64,000 nucleotides of DNA, taken from NCBI RefSeq assembly GCF_032062135.1, contig NC_092859.1:87415164-87479163 (forward strand), given 5' to 3'. A program made the position numbers and the translations under genes. Shown in pieces: positions 23,472 to 36,578 of this stretch (positions are counted from its first letter, which is position 1; the number at the start of each line of letters is the position of its first letter). Below the pieces are notes generated by a model. The model did not search any database. It worked only from the letters and a program-made list of their open reading frames with translations, and had not been told where the DNA came from. The stretch is from Pyxicephalus adspersus. Its lineage: Eukaryota > Chordata > Amphibia > Anura > Pyxicephalidae.

Positions 23472-25439
23472 GTATACACCACAGTTTCCCTTTAAAAGGA
23501 TTTCCAACACCCACCCACTTGATCTTGGTACCATTACACCAGTTTCACCATTAGTGACTGATACCTGTAAAAGTTTGTTAAAGTAATGATTCAGTGACAT
23601 AATTTGCTTTGTATTGTTTAAAGCATTTTTTAAAATAGAGACTCTTTCTATATAAACCCTAATAAACACCACCCTTCTTAGAGCCTAGAACTTTTTTTTT
23701 CTTTGGCTAATATATTTTAGATATTATGTGTGGATTTTACATACAATAGCTCACAGCTTTCATTGCTTATCTTCACATTTTATACATTTTTATTGGGATA
23801 GCTACATTTTTCATTTTTAACAGTTTTAGATACCAATATTTTTACTTACCAAGCTGTAAATATGAAAAAGAGAGCAAAAAATGTACTCAGATATGTTTCA
23901 TATAAACCTTTATGTACTTTGCATTCATGCCACATATATTCTATAAATTTTTACAAACAAAATCTTGTAAATAAAGGTTACCAGTTGGATTTTTACATAA
24001 CATGTGAAATGGTAATGCGTAACATCATTGTTTGTCTTTTAGTCCTCCTTACTTTGTTTCAATGCATGTAGGAAAAATAATCAGTAGCATCAAGCCATAT
24101 TTGCATGGTCAGGAAAAGAAGCAATTAGCATTTTTTTTTAGATTTGTCATTGCAAAAAGTTTAAATGACAATGTGTATGCTTGCCACAGCTTTCACCCAA
24201 ACACCCATTATTTTATTTAATTTGGTTGGATGCAGTCTTTCAGTCCTGAAAGAAAGGTATGCAAATCATGTGTTAAAACCTGAATAAATACTTTAAACCC
24301 CTAAGTGTTTAACACATAATCAAAGCAGATATAATTAGAGAATGGATGCTAAAGTAGCATTTAATATTTCTTGACACTGATTATAATTAGGGAAAATAGT
24401 ATTTATTTTTTTTACTCATTTCTTTATTCAGAAATGGAATTTTGTTTATAGTAGGGCAAAGTAAGGTCTAGGGTAATCATCAAACCACCTCAGCTCCTCA
24501 GATACCCTATGAATACCAGCTAGAATTAAAATTTTCTTAAAGTGCTCCTATTCTGCTGGGGAAGCAGAAAGGAGCCTGGTCTGGAGTTGCACCTTTCCTA
24601 AAATAGCTCCTTCAGGTCACAGGAAAGTCTGATATCAGAGATAAGCATGATGAATAAAGTATAAAGGAGTTAAAACTTTTCGTAACAAATTGTATGAATA
24701 TTCATTACAATTATCCAATCCATGTGCAGAAGAAAAAGAAAACGGGTATCTTTTCACAATTTGGCTAAAGTAAATTCACACATCTTGTTAAAAAAAAATC
24801 ACCAGGAAAAAAAGTGAAACATTAATCTAGCCATGTGAAAATTCATCATCCTGGATCATTCTAATTCTCTACTAATACTTCTCTCCAAATCTCTAATTTG
24901 GACCATGGTTGTCAATATTTTCAAACATCTTCCTCTCCTCTGCATCTGCTTCCCCTTTTCTACAGTCAATAGCAATGAGTAAGGTCAACATTTCATTAGT
25001 TTTAATGAAGATGGGAGCAATGTTGCTGGTGGTGTACCCTGGGAATGAAGCTTTGTGATCTTTTGTTTTTTTTCTAAAAATCATGATGAGTAACTTCAGG
25101 CAACAATTACTGAGATTAATGACTATATGCAGCATGGAGAGGGTGTGTTCAGATCCAATAAAATGGTAAATACAGTACACGGTCTTGCAATTTATTTGTA
25201 ATGGGGTTGTGTGCTAATAAGATATGAGAATAGTTGAATCGCCAGAATTAAACCTAGAAAAATTGATTTACTCATCTCTACTGGCATGAGGTATCCATCA
25301 ATGCATTAATTTTGACTTACATATGCACACCTAGATTATACCAAATAAGCCTTAGCATATTATTCTAGAGCAAAGATATTATTTATAATATTATGTTAAT
25401 ATATTTCCAGTAGGTGCTGGTCTGTTATTGATCACTCTG
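23470..25439. other. Unassigned AT-rich sequence
   Basis: No gene or repeat is recognised. Confidence 0.5.
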
Positions 25440-26318
25440 AACCGTCTGCACATCGACGGTTGGGACATTAGCCCATCCCAACCGTCAAGAGCCTTGTCCT
25501 TGTGTGTGAACCCTTCTCCCATTCCCAACCCTCCATAATACACCTCCACCAACCCCCAACTTTACAAATTAGGTAAATCCTTACTCTAAATTTAGTACAT
25601 CTGATCTTCCCATCTCTCTCTCTCTCAACACTAATTTCGTAGTACCATGTTGCAATTGTCCCAGCAACCCTTCTTTGAAAATCTGCTCTCTCAATGCCAA
25701 GGGCCTGAATAGTCCTTCTAAATGTTAGCAAATTTTTACGAACAAGGATACAGCATGTGGGTTTGTTGGTAGCTGAGGATGAAGACCAATATGAAAAATA
25801 TAAACTGATGTGGTGAGCTTGGGATTGGTTTAGGAGGTGACATATGCCCCTTGCCATTGATATAGCGTGTTGTATTAAATCTAGGTACTCATCTTTTCCA
25901 TTCAAGGATTGAGTTGTCTATAAATCGCTTGCATTATTTACCTTACCCTCCCTCTCTTCCCCTACATTACCCCATAACCACTACTTCCTTCCCCTTTTTT
26001 ATCCTCTAGGGCTTTGTACTTGTCTGTTTGTCCTCTTGTTTTCCCCCCCTCTAGTTCTGGTTTAATGATGTCAATATGTGAATGGCTTGTTGTAAATACT
26101 GTCCCTTCCGTTTTTTCTATAGCTTGGGTAAATACTATTGCATTGTTGGACAAACTCTGTAACCAATTGTTAATTGTTTCTCATGGACATTACCTAATTT
26201 CCTTCCTTTTTATACATTATATGTATGTCATGCTCACTTGTTTAATGCATTCACGTTTATTTGATAGTGTATACTGTTGTACTTCTGTTTTATAAAACTC
26301 GATTCAAACAAAAAAGAT
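25440..26318 (+). mobile_element. LINE (L1/Tx1-like) remnant, rearranged
   Basis: Around 25667-25725 the plus strand reads N-P-S-L-K-I-C-S-L-N-A-K-G-L-N-S-P-S-K. This resembles the first residues of the endonuclease domain that opens ORF2 in L1/Tx1-type LINEs (S-L-N-x-x-G-L-N). The catalytic remainder is absent. After an unassigned 25735-25905 segment, the sequence becomes pyrimidine-rich and T-rich and ends in AAACTCGATTCAAACAAAAA, which looks like a LINE 3' end. The copy is therefore internally deleted. The 145-codon minus frame at 25468-25905 is antisense to this and has no recognised domain. Confidence 0.5.
25455..25486. repeat. Perfect 11 bp hairpin
   Basis: GACGGTTGGGA (25455-25465) and TCCCAACCGTC (25476-25486) are exact complements with a 10-base loop, at the 5' edge of the LINE remnant. 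Confidence 0.9.
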
Positions 26319-29300
26319 AATTTTTACATTACATAAAAGGGTTGTCCATCATTTTATGTAAAGTAAAAATTTTAGTGATAGGTCTGCTTTAAGCAATATT
26401 TTGTGTATATGGCTTACAAATTTGCTTCTGATCTGTTAATAATGAGGTTATGATACAAATGAAATAGTCTTGTACTGTTTTTTTAATATACATATATACA
26501 AGATGCAGCCATTTTTATTGTGCACAATGTGTTAAAGCAAAGGTTCTTATGTCAAGTCTGGCCTAAGGGGGCCAACAATATGAGCTTATACCAGTAGTCT
26601 TTAAGCTGGGGTGCAAATTATATTATTCAAGGCCACAATAGACCAGTTGTGGGAGCTAGCAAATCTGCACTGTAAAAAAAAAAAAAATAAGTTACAGAAC
26701 CAAGAGTAACATACAAATGTCAACAATCATTGGGCTTACCAAATACAGATTTAAAAATACATTATACTACAGTAACTACACAAAACGATCTAGAAATTTA
26801 GTAAGAAATGGGTGGTTCCTGCATACCTCCTGTTTGAAGTCCTCTGTTCATATGACATGTCAAATTTTAATTGGGTACCCAGGGCAAGCTGGTTCCAAAT
26901 CATGCCTGTCAATCGTGAATTTGATTAAATGAGAGAGTTCCAATACAGTTTTAAAACGGTCACTTGTGCTGCTTTAAATTTCTGGTCCTTGAATAATGGG
27001 GCCACTGGGAATGTCTTCTCGATCCTGCAGTCTGGTTTCATGTACTGCGAATGCCTCTCTGTATCCCCATATATGCATTAGGTATGACTTAAACCAAATC
27101 TTCCCTTGCCTTGCCTGCCCTCACCATTGTCAGTGAATTTGGTATATCACATTGGTTATCTGCATGGGCTCCTGTTATATGGGCCATATTTACCTGGTAA
27201 AAAAGGGAAACAGTATGAAAAAATGATGGCAGTTTTTTAATTTACATAATTCTTTAGCAAGCAGATGTCATACAGTGAAAGAGTAGCTCTTTATAGTAGC
27301 AGCCAGTGCAACTTACTTGCACATAGCAACAAGAAATTGTTGTTCTTGACTTTTAAGTTGTTGGCCAGCAGTATGAAAAATTCTTTCTATGTGTTCTGAA
27401 TTTAAGAACATTCTGTAAGATAGAATCTCTTAAACCAACCATGATATACCAGTGAGTTCTTTACAGTACTCATTATCTCTTTCTTTCTATGTGGTTTTAT
27501 TTTATTCAATTCCATAACTCAAAGTACTTTAGCATACACTTTTTCACCAAAACGTGATAGTTAATAGATAACAGAAGACAGAAGAATAAAGATGCAATTT
27601 CTTGTACAGTACAAAAAAAATCAGTTTTTTCCACCAAAGGCAAGGAAGGTGTACATAACTACAAAATCCTAAGGCTATATTGAGGCTCTTTATGGGTAAT
27701 TCTCCACAGCTTTACAATACTGTAACTGGACTGAAAAGATCACTCTTGTATAAAAGCATACAGAACACACATTAACTAACTCAAATGTCATACAGAGTGT
27801 CAAATTGTAGCGTCACACACATTTAGTATCAACATTTACGAGTTGCCTTTAAATCCAAAATGTCACTATTATCACGTTCTGCTTTTATGGTCCTCAACAG
27901 ACAAGCTTGTGTCATGTCATTTTCAGTTTATTAGAGATCAGTACAAGATAATTTACAGCTATATCTGTCACTCGTGTTTCTAATTTATCTAGCAAGCAAC
28001 ACCAAATTGTGAAGACATTCATCCCAGTATATATATATTGAATTATTAAAAATGTACAACAAGCTGGGAATTTATAGGAGCATCTCAAAAATACATTTCA
28101 GTATCCTTAGTGTGTTGAAAATCTGTCAATGTGCAGCATGTCTTCAGGAAATAATATTTAGGCACAGACTCTAAAGTCTTAAGATCATGAATATATGATA
28201 TATTGTTCTTGTTTAGTAAGAAGAGTCAACACGATCAAGTAGCTAATTGTCACTGTGTCCTGTGAAATATATTCATATACGCATTCTTTCATTAGATAAT
28301 TTAATGAATCGTAAGCTAATGCACACAGGAAGCTTCTGAGTTTTAGTTGAAACTGCAGTTGGTACATCAATGTTATAACTGGGTCAGCTTATTTTGGAGA
28401 GAAGTAAAAACACTTAAAGCAAAGATATCTGAATTTGGCCAAGGGATATGAAGAAATTAAACATAACTTTCCCATATGGCAGGGAAATCTGTCTCTTCTA
28501 ACAACATGAGATGAAACATATCTATTTTGCTTTAATGAATACAAATAAAAAGAGTAAGATATATTTTAGAAAACAATTACAGATAGCTAGGCTTAATTAA
28601 ACAGTTTTAAAACAGACGACTGATTTTCGGGAACTATTTATAAAGCACTATGATTATTTTCTGACTATTTTGTTGTCTTTGAAAAAGTGACTTTAAATGA
28701 TGTGGAACAGTTATTTTTTGTATTTTTTATGTATGTATAGCTGCATAATTCACACAAAACTCAGAATGGAATTCTTGATAATTGGACTTAATAGCACTGC
28801 TTTGCAATATACATGATTTACTGTAGCAATGAATTACTGCCTGATTAAATCAATTATTTAAACAGATTTTAATAGGCATGGACAAGTACTTCAGCCTTAG
28901 TTATTCCTGATAGACATGTAAGCCATTGCAAATTATCTATGCTGGATACACACTATGCTGGTATTCAAAGCATAGCTTTATTTTTTAGCATTTCTATGTT
29001 TTTTTTATGTTATTGTTGTTATATAGGATTACCATGACTAATCTTTTTGTGAGCTTCATATAATTATATACTAAAATATGGATTTTCTAAATGTGACCAA
29101 AGCTGAGAACTACCAGCTTCCAAGCAATGATATATTAGGAATTTAAATTCTATTCACATTTACAACAACATTTTTATTTTTATATTAATAATAATTGTGT
29201 AATAAGAATAGTTCTCAGCATTCAGTAAATATATATTTTTTTAGTAATCCTAAGTCTTTGTGACATTGGCATTGTCTTTCTTTCATTAAAAGCTTGATAT

Positions 29301-30059
29301 TAGCTTGCTGACCCCCTTTCTTTGCATTACTTTTCCACTGCAAATAATGACATGGCTTTTCCAGTTAAGCTAATAGATTTCAGCTTGCCAAATGGAATTA
29401 TAACAGCTGCATAGAATGGTTTTGTTTGACAGTTATTTAGATCGGCCAGCTACACAACAACGAGGAAGATTTTAAGTATCTCATTTTTAGAATTCATGAA
29501 AAATGTATAATCAGTTCAGTCACTCATCCTTTATTAATTCATTTAGTTAAATAAAATTTTGGAAAGAAAAACTCTTTGATAAGACCACATTATTACCTTT
29601 GCCAGGCTAAACTAAGATATCAAAGGAACAGTCATAACTCATTCACATGTCTCAACTCTTTTATGTGATTTAACAAAGGTTAGCCACTTTAATCAAGAGG
29701 AGTCAGAGCACTTATGATTACAAATCAGCTGGATCATAAAAAAGCAGCACAGAGCCTTTACAGTTTCATCAACCCTGTTGTTCTTTTAATATGGTTTTAA
29801 GAAGAGTACAATACAGTATATGATTACAAATCACTTGGGGAATGAAGTGAAATGGCAGAGGATGACAGTTAAGATTTCTTCGTATTTTCATTCTTTCACG
29901 GTTAACTATCCTCATGTCTGAAAAGCTCTGTAAATGTCAATGTGATTTTTTTGTTTAAAAGAGAAGTACAATTTTAATAAAAAGTACATTAGTCCAGCCT
30001 ACCTAGACTTCCTAACTTAGAAAGTAATCATCCAACTGATAACCCCCCCCCCTCCCAAC
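26319..30059. other. Unassigned AT-rich sequence
   Basis: No gene or clear repeat is seen over 3.7 kb. 29290-29560 has low simple-repeat content, an octamer-like TTTGCATTA and CAGCTG, and could be a conserved non-coding block. A short A run lies at 26674-26688. Confidence 0.45.
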
Positions 30060-30523
30060 ATGTCTTTCCTCATTATTATTCTACTTTGGACCAAAATCGT
30101 ATTCAGGGTTTGACATACATATATGGTAAAATTGAAAGCAGACTTACTCCAAGATACTGGGTACTGTTGCATGTCAAGTCTAGGCATGGTAAAAACTGGG
30201 GAGGATTTAAACAGCTGACTTCTGCATCCTTTGATACACCAACCTCCAACGATAATCCTTACTACCTACAGATAGTGGATATTATGAGAGATGATTTTAC
30301 CATCAAGAAATGAAAGTTTAAAGTTCACTAGAATTACTTCTAACTTTTTAGAAATACTCCTATTTTTTTATTTGTATATTACATTGTTGCAGAATTTATC
30401 TCATTTCCTGTCTGTTTAATACAGTAGTAATGTTCTTTTTTGGTAAGTAATGTAATGTGTAATGTAATGGCTTTGTAAGTATACATATTTGTAAGTATTT
30501 TCAAGAAATAAACAAAAAAAAAG
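30060..30523 (+). mobile_element. Possible LINE 3' end with poly(A)
   Basis: A 75-codon frame (30086-30313) ends, is followed by about 200 bp of T-rich sequence, and finishes in AAGAAATAAAC plus an A run at about 30511-30523. The layout of terminal ORF piece, short 3' UTR and poly(A) fits a 5'-truncated LINE or a processed transcript. I do not recognise the peptide, so the class is inference. Confidence 0.38.
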
Positions 30524-32804
30524 AAAGTTTTAATATGATTTAATATAAATATTGCATATGAATAGTTAACACTAATAAATGTTCATACAGAAGTACTTTT
30601 TAATACTAAAAAAATGTTAAGACAACAGGTATTATGCTAACAATACAGCCAGCCTAAAAATAGCATTTGTGTGGTTCTGGGACTCCTAAATAGAAAGTCC
30701 TACATACATTGTTAAACGAGCATCTGGAAAGCACCCTTTTGTATCATATTTTCCCTTGCATTACTACCTGGAGAATTAATGAAATACAATGTATGCAACT
30801 AGTGACGATGCAATTCACAATGTACAGAAGGTTCCTTTTGTAATTAAAAATATTAATTGTTCAGGTAATACCAATGGTTTGTCCAAGTCAACAATGGAGT
30901 TCCTAGTCAACACATTTTGCTAGGACTGACACTGGGTACTTGTACATCACAAGATCTCCTCATTTCTTTTCCCTTAAATACATTAGTCAAAGTCTATGTA
31001 AACTCTAATACTAAGCTAATATTGGATTCCTTTTGATCTGTTATATCTTGCAAGCTGATAGTTTCCAGTTCTCTCTGTCTGTACTGACTGATATGTTACA
31101 TTTTCCTTCCATTTTATGGAGAAGAATAAAGGGATACAGTCTTTGATACAGTAGAGTGAATTAGTATTGTTAGGCATGGCAGAATTTCTAGGTGAAAATA
31201 AAAGAAAGAAAATTTGAAAAAAAAAAAACTTATGGAGCTATATTATCTAAACCAGGATAAACTACATTAGGATTCAGGTTTATAATTCTGCTCAAAATGG
31301 AAAGTGTTACCGCTGTTTAATGTAGCTGACCCTTGTAGGCCTGGAGTTAGATCATAATACTTAATTTTGCCAGTGATAACTATACTAAAGTCAGTTTACA
31401 GCATGTGTTACCTAAAGGGCCATATTTTAAGTTATACATCTTACTCACATGTGTTTTAAATGCATTTGATTTGTTTTAAATAATACTAATGCACACACAG
31501 CAAAACCCTTGCAAATACTGATCCAAGCAGTGTTTACAATACACCACAATACATGTAGCACATGCCAGAAAGCACCAAACATACAAAAAATGACTGAACA
31601 AGCAAATTTTGAAACTTTTCATTGTTTAAAAAAAGTTTACTTCTGAGTTTTGTATTTTTTAATATAATATTATAACTGATGATAATTTTAAACATATTAT
31701 AAAAGAACTATATAATGTTCTTGCCTGAAATTCTGAACTTGCACATTTGACTCCTGTGATAATGAATAAATATCTGATTAAATGAAATATAATCATGCTT
31801 CTGCACAGCACTTCAAAGGCTATTACACATCACAGACCTCCCGTTCCCCTTCAAGAGGCTGGAGAGGATCATAGCTGACCTAAGAGAAGAAAATCCTACA
31901 AAGCTGAAGAGTTGTTAGGGTTTTTAAATTACAAGTGGAACTTTCATTGAAAATGGTTTTCTTTTATCATTATCATTATTGTACTCAAAGAAGTGAAAGG
32001 GTGGTGGGAGTTTTTACATTTTTCCACAAAAAACAAATAGATCAGCATTCTTCAAGCCAAAATGCATTATCAGAAGCAGAATAACTGAACTATATGTCAA
32101 TTTAATATCAATACCTAATAAAATATGTGCTAATTTTACTATTGATGTCGACTATAATTCATAATATAGAATTATATTTAAAAAATTAAGCAGAAGTACA
32201 AATAGCAGTAGGGCTAGTAAAGTGTAGTAGTACATAATAACCAGAATTATTATTTGAATTCAATGGTTTTAGCAAACTGGAATCTAGTTGGATGACTTTG
32301 GTAACTGCAAGCCACACACTTATGTTTGCAAGATTTAAAAAAATCAATTTTACCATTACCATTTACCATTACCCATAAATGTACAAAACCATTAAACTAT
32401 GACAAGGAACCAGTGTCTACAGAGATTATTACATACATTGGCCCCAACAAAAACATTAGGAATCCTTTAATATGTTTTTATTATCCAACCCAAGTCAGAT
32501 AAGGTAAACTATTCAATTGTAAGATTTTGCCTGCTATGGTGTGATTTATTTACTATCAAACCCTATGATAAAATAAACCTGTACATAGAATAAGAGACAT
32601 TTAAAATGTTAAATGTTTGGCTGTCCTTGTTGTCAATATTTAAAGACACTGGTCTGAACAAGCTTTTACAGGGCGGGTCTGAAATTTACATATGCAGCTG
32701 TGTGATTCATAAGGGCCCTTCTTTTCTTCTCTAAAAGGAGGACTATCAAAATATCAATAGAAATTGCAAGAAAGATGACATCCAAATCAGTCGGTACCCT
32801 CCAG
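30524..32804. other. Unassigned AT-rich sequence
   Basis: No gene or repeat is recognised. An A run lies at 31219-31230. Confidence 0.5.
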
Positions 32805-33080
32805 TGTTTCATTTAGAGTGTGTCCCCAGTCATCACCTATAGTGCCAGGAGATCGTAGTGGAACTGCAGAGGTAATCTCTCTGCTTTATTGTGTTGTCAC
32901 GGGGGAAACTGAACTGCAGTTCCACTACAATGTCCGGGCACTACAGGTCATGAATGGGGACATGTCCCCATTCATCACCTGTAGTGCCCTGTATTCTTGG
33001 ATAGAGAAACTCTATCCAAGAAAACATAGTAGAAGCATGGTAGAAGCACAGCGATTGCTGTTGCAGCACTGTACTATGTA
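32805..33080. mobile_element. Fragment of the hairpin-bearing foldback family
   Basis: It carries the same modules as 36579-37350: GATCGTAGTGGAACTGCAGAGG; a hairpin of GGGCACTACAGGTCATGAAT, then GGGGAC, and its complement; and TTGGATAGAGAAACTCTATCCAA. The terminal repeats are missing. The 120-codon plus frame 32818-33180 is formed by these modules. Confidence 0.75.
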
Positions 33081-33540
33081 TTCTTGTTTGTCTCAGGCAG
33101 GCACTTTGTATATATACAATTTAGGATTCTTCTATGTTGCTCTGCATGATTCAAGCAAAAAATGTTACCCAGTAATATGATATGGCTGAATATAATATAG
33201 GAGAGAATGATGGCTTCAGATGTTGTTTGAGGACAATTGTGCACTTTATTACATGGTGGAAATGATGGCTATATTTGTTGATGGGGAAAATTATGGCTGA
33301 ATGTTAAAAAGGATGGACCTTTGGACATCATGTCTAAAAAGACCCTTTGAAATGGGTGCACTACTAAAAAAAATTACTTGTTTAAAATTTCCTATGTAGG
33401 CAATAGTAACCAAAATAAAATGTTTTGTTTCCCTTTCTATGCTATGGTAAAATTAACCTATAAGGATGGAAGCTAGACAGAACGAATAAAAGACCTGCAC
33501 TTTCTGGCTTTGTTTTGAGTATCTTTCTATCTTTATCTCA
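33081..33540. other. Unassigned AT-rich sequence
   Basis: No gene or repeat is recognised. Confidence 0.5.
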
Positions 33541-33845
33541 ATACTTAATGTACATACACGTCAGATGATTGTCTCGTGAGACAAATGATCTTTCTTGTCT
33601 TGGGTGAAAATCCGATAAGTGTGCTGGAGAACCATGATGTTGTTCAACAATCAGCCTTGGAAGATTTATGAATGACCAGTTGGGAATGATCACTATGAGC
33701 ACAGCTAAGTGCCACTCACTTGTCCTCCCCTCTCTATAGAGCAGAAAGGTTTGTTCATCTACCACTGGAAATAATCACCAAAGACCATTTCCAGCATCAT
33801 TCATCTGACATCTATCTGACAATTGTACGGGACTTTATAGAGTAC
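33541..33845. mobile_element. Degenerate copy of the palindromic 'GTACACACG' MITE
   Basis: It retains TGTACATACACGTCAGA at the left edge and an internal CTCCCCTCTCTATAGAGCAG block, in the same order as the copies at 21148 and 46623. It is heavily diverged. Confidence 0.55.
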
Positions 33846-35569
33846 CCAAAAAGAAACACGCGTTTGCAAATCAGGTGCTGGCACACTTGATTTTTTCTCT
33901 TTCATTAAGTAGTGGTGCAAATAAAAAAGGTGCCAAGCATCAATACAAAGCCAGGCATATCAGTGGTATATTTATGTGCTTGCAATTTTCTTTTTACTGT
34001 TCTGAAAAGCAGAATTTCTCCTCCACCATTTTGTGCTTTGATTTTATGCTTTTTCATATATCACAATTAATTATGCTGAATGATGTTGCCTATTATATCC
34101 CATATGTGTCAGTCTCACAGCAACCAAAGCACTCAATAATAAAATGTACTGCACTATCTAAAAGTGGACCTCCTATAGTGTGAGGATATTTTTATCATTG
34201 CCACAGCACATGCAAAACTCACATTTGTCAGGCAAGCTGTAGAAATGTTCAATATTAAAGTGGATTTGTGCTGCTTTTAGTACCTGAAAACCTAAATGTA
34301 CTGAAGTTATATTTATTCTAGCAAAATGTACATTTTTACCATTTCCATGTTATGCCATGAATAGATAAAGCAAGTTAGTGCAGGGTATATAAATGAATGT
34401 GTTATGAACTTGTCTAATATGTAATTTTGGTTGGATGGCTGGATCAACAGACTTGAGATTGAGTGACAATGCAAATCTTTTCAGTTTGACTCAAAGTCAA
34501 AGCACAGAGCAGGAGATTAATTATCCCTATCACACCCACAGCTTCAAGGAAACAGTAATCTATCGGTTGGTTAAGCAAGCCAAAAAAATAAGATTTAGGA
34601 GTGGAAAACAGAGACCGAAGGAAAGTCATTATATTATGTCCCTGTTGTAACTGCTATGTCCTCCAATGAATTTTACAACTATAACAACTGCATTCTAAAA
34701 TACATTCAGTCCTAATATATTTAAATGGTACAATAAGTTAACATGTTCAAATATACCATCTATCACAATGAAATGGAGATATTTTTTAATGCTTTTATTT
34801 TCTTTGTATGTTGCTGAAAATAGTGTGTTTAATTTAGGTAACCAAACTAAAAAACAGCAGTTAACAAACAAAAAGAGAAATAGATATTTAGGGTAAAAAA
34901 CCAGTAGCATGTTTACATCGGTGTCATTGTAGAAAATAGTGAAATACTAATAGACAGATTTACAAAAATCACTCAGGGTATAGTCATTTTAAATATTTAT
35001 TTGCAGCCTCCAAGCACAGATCAATAGCTCCCAATTCTGCACTGCTATCTCCTGTAGATGATAGATATATAGAATATTTGTCATGAGATAATAATTATAT
35101 GAAGGTTTCCACTCCTGACCTCTTCTTCTAAATATTCTATTTGCCAGGCTGTCATTATGATGCTTAGTCTTCACTCATTTCAACTCGCTGACCTGGAACA
35201 GATATAGAAATAGGAAACACTAACTTTTCCATGATTTTGCTTTGCTGCATGTTAAAGAGGATTATGAATACAGATGAATAAATAATAAACACGTTTTAAT
35301 AATAATATTATTCATAAATAATTATCATTAATAATAATGATAGAAAAATCAGATGACCTAGTTGCCACCATCTATACAGCCTAAGAATATAAAACAAATT
35401 TACATAATATGGTTCTTGTTAAAGAATAAAGTAGGTATTAGGACTCCCCCACCCCATCCATAAAAACACAAGATTAATTTATGAAAAGGCCCTGACACTG
35501 AAGGACAGAATTGTTAGAAACTTTGTAATTTCCCCAGAAGGAAAAAGGCTTTTTTGAATGTTACAGATG
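33846..35569. other. Unassigned AT-rich sequence
   Basis: No gene is recognised. Short ATAATAAT-rich patches lie at 35290-35340. Confidence 0.5.
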
Positions 35570-35906
35570 TAAAGCACACACACGTACAATAATTGTCGTT
35601 GGAAGGGATCTTTCACGATCCTTTCCAACAACTAGCACAGCACGATGCATGAACGAATGCTGTACATACAGCACCATTCTCCTCCATGAAGAGGGGAGGG
35701 GGGAGAACGACGGAGCGGCACCCTGATGTGCTCTCTCCCTCTTCCCTTGCATTAGAATCGTTAGTCGTCCATCGTCTGATGTTGATCTGCCAGGACGTTC
35801 GTTCGGACAATGGACATCTGGCGCTGTACACACGCCTGATTCTCATCCGATATCGGCCCTGAGCCGATTATCAGGCGAGAACCATTGGACATGTGTACCT
35901 AGCTTA
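35570..35906. mobile_element. Palindromic 'GTACACACG' MITE, copy 2
   Basis: TAAAGCACACACACGTACAA at the left mirrors TGTGTACCTAGCTTAAG at the right. Family marks GTCGTTGGAAGGGATCTTTC, GAACGACGGAGCGGCACCC and GCCGATTATCAGGCGAGAA are all present. Orientation is opposite to copy 1. Minus frames 35561-35833 and 35613-35846 are artefacts of it. Confidence 0.85.
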
Positions 35907-36578
35907 AGGCTTTTGAGTAAATAAAAATATGAAGAGAAGGAAGACTTGTGGTTCCCAAACAATGGGATAAGTATTTTAAAGAAGGCATTTTATTTAGTCA
36001 CACCTAAGATAAAGTTATGCACTTCAATACCCTTGCAGCCTACAAAGTATGGACCAGACAAAAAAGGACTTTAAGCACCAAGATAGTTGAATAAATCTAA
36101 AATATAAAGAGAAGCTAAGGACACCACAACATTTCCCTAACATTGTAGACAGTTTCACACAAAGATCCCAGGCTACTACAGTTTTAGGGGATTGATAGAA
36201 TAACCAAATTTGTGGAGGAAGCAGTTTAGTGAGTTAACAGATTTATTATCCTACTTTATATACCATATATGTCATAGGTGGGTTATAAAAGTATTGAGAT
36301 GTTTTCTGGTTGCTATACTAATATCCTATTTTAGGAACATACATGTGTGGCTGGTCTGTACCCTTGGGAAAGTCTCTGTTGAGAAAGAGCTTTGTGATAT
36401 AGCAAGGGCACATTTTACAGAAGTGAGAAGTTGCATTTACAGGGCAGGGCCGTGGTGGCAAACCAGAAAAATTTTTGGTGGTCCACAGAAAAATGTGGAC
36501 ATTATTTGCAATTTGTATGTTTTAATAATATGTATAAAAACAAAAAAAATATTTATATAAAATTCTAATATTCTGACG
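35907..36578. other. Unassigned AT-rich sequence
   Basis: The 116-codon plus frame 36210-36560 lies here. I see no domain, start context or splice pattern to support it. Confidence 0.45.

Noticed and set aside
23349..23672. 107-codon minus frame with an Ile-Tyr repeat as a gene
   Set aside because: The repeat is translation of the (AT)n microsatellite; the same artefact occurs at 12301-12763 and 54749-54967.
25468..25905. 145-codon minus frame as a gene
   Set aside because: It is antisense to a probable LINE remnant, and no conserved motif is visible.
32818..33180. 120-codon plus frame as a gene
   Set aside because: It is formed by hairpin modules of a dispersed foldback family.
35561..35846. 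Two overlapping 77-90 codon minus frames as small genes
   Set aside because: They lie entirely within a palindromic MITE, and similar peptides recur at its other copies (46.6 and 54.3 kb).
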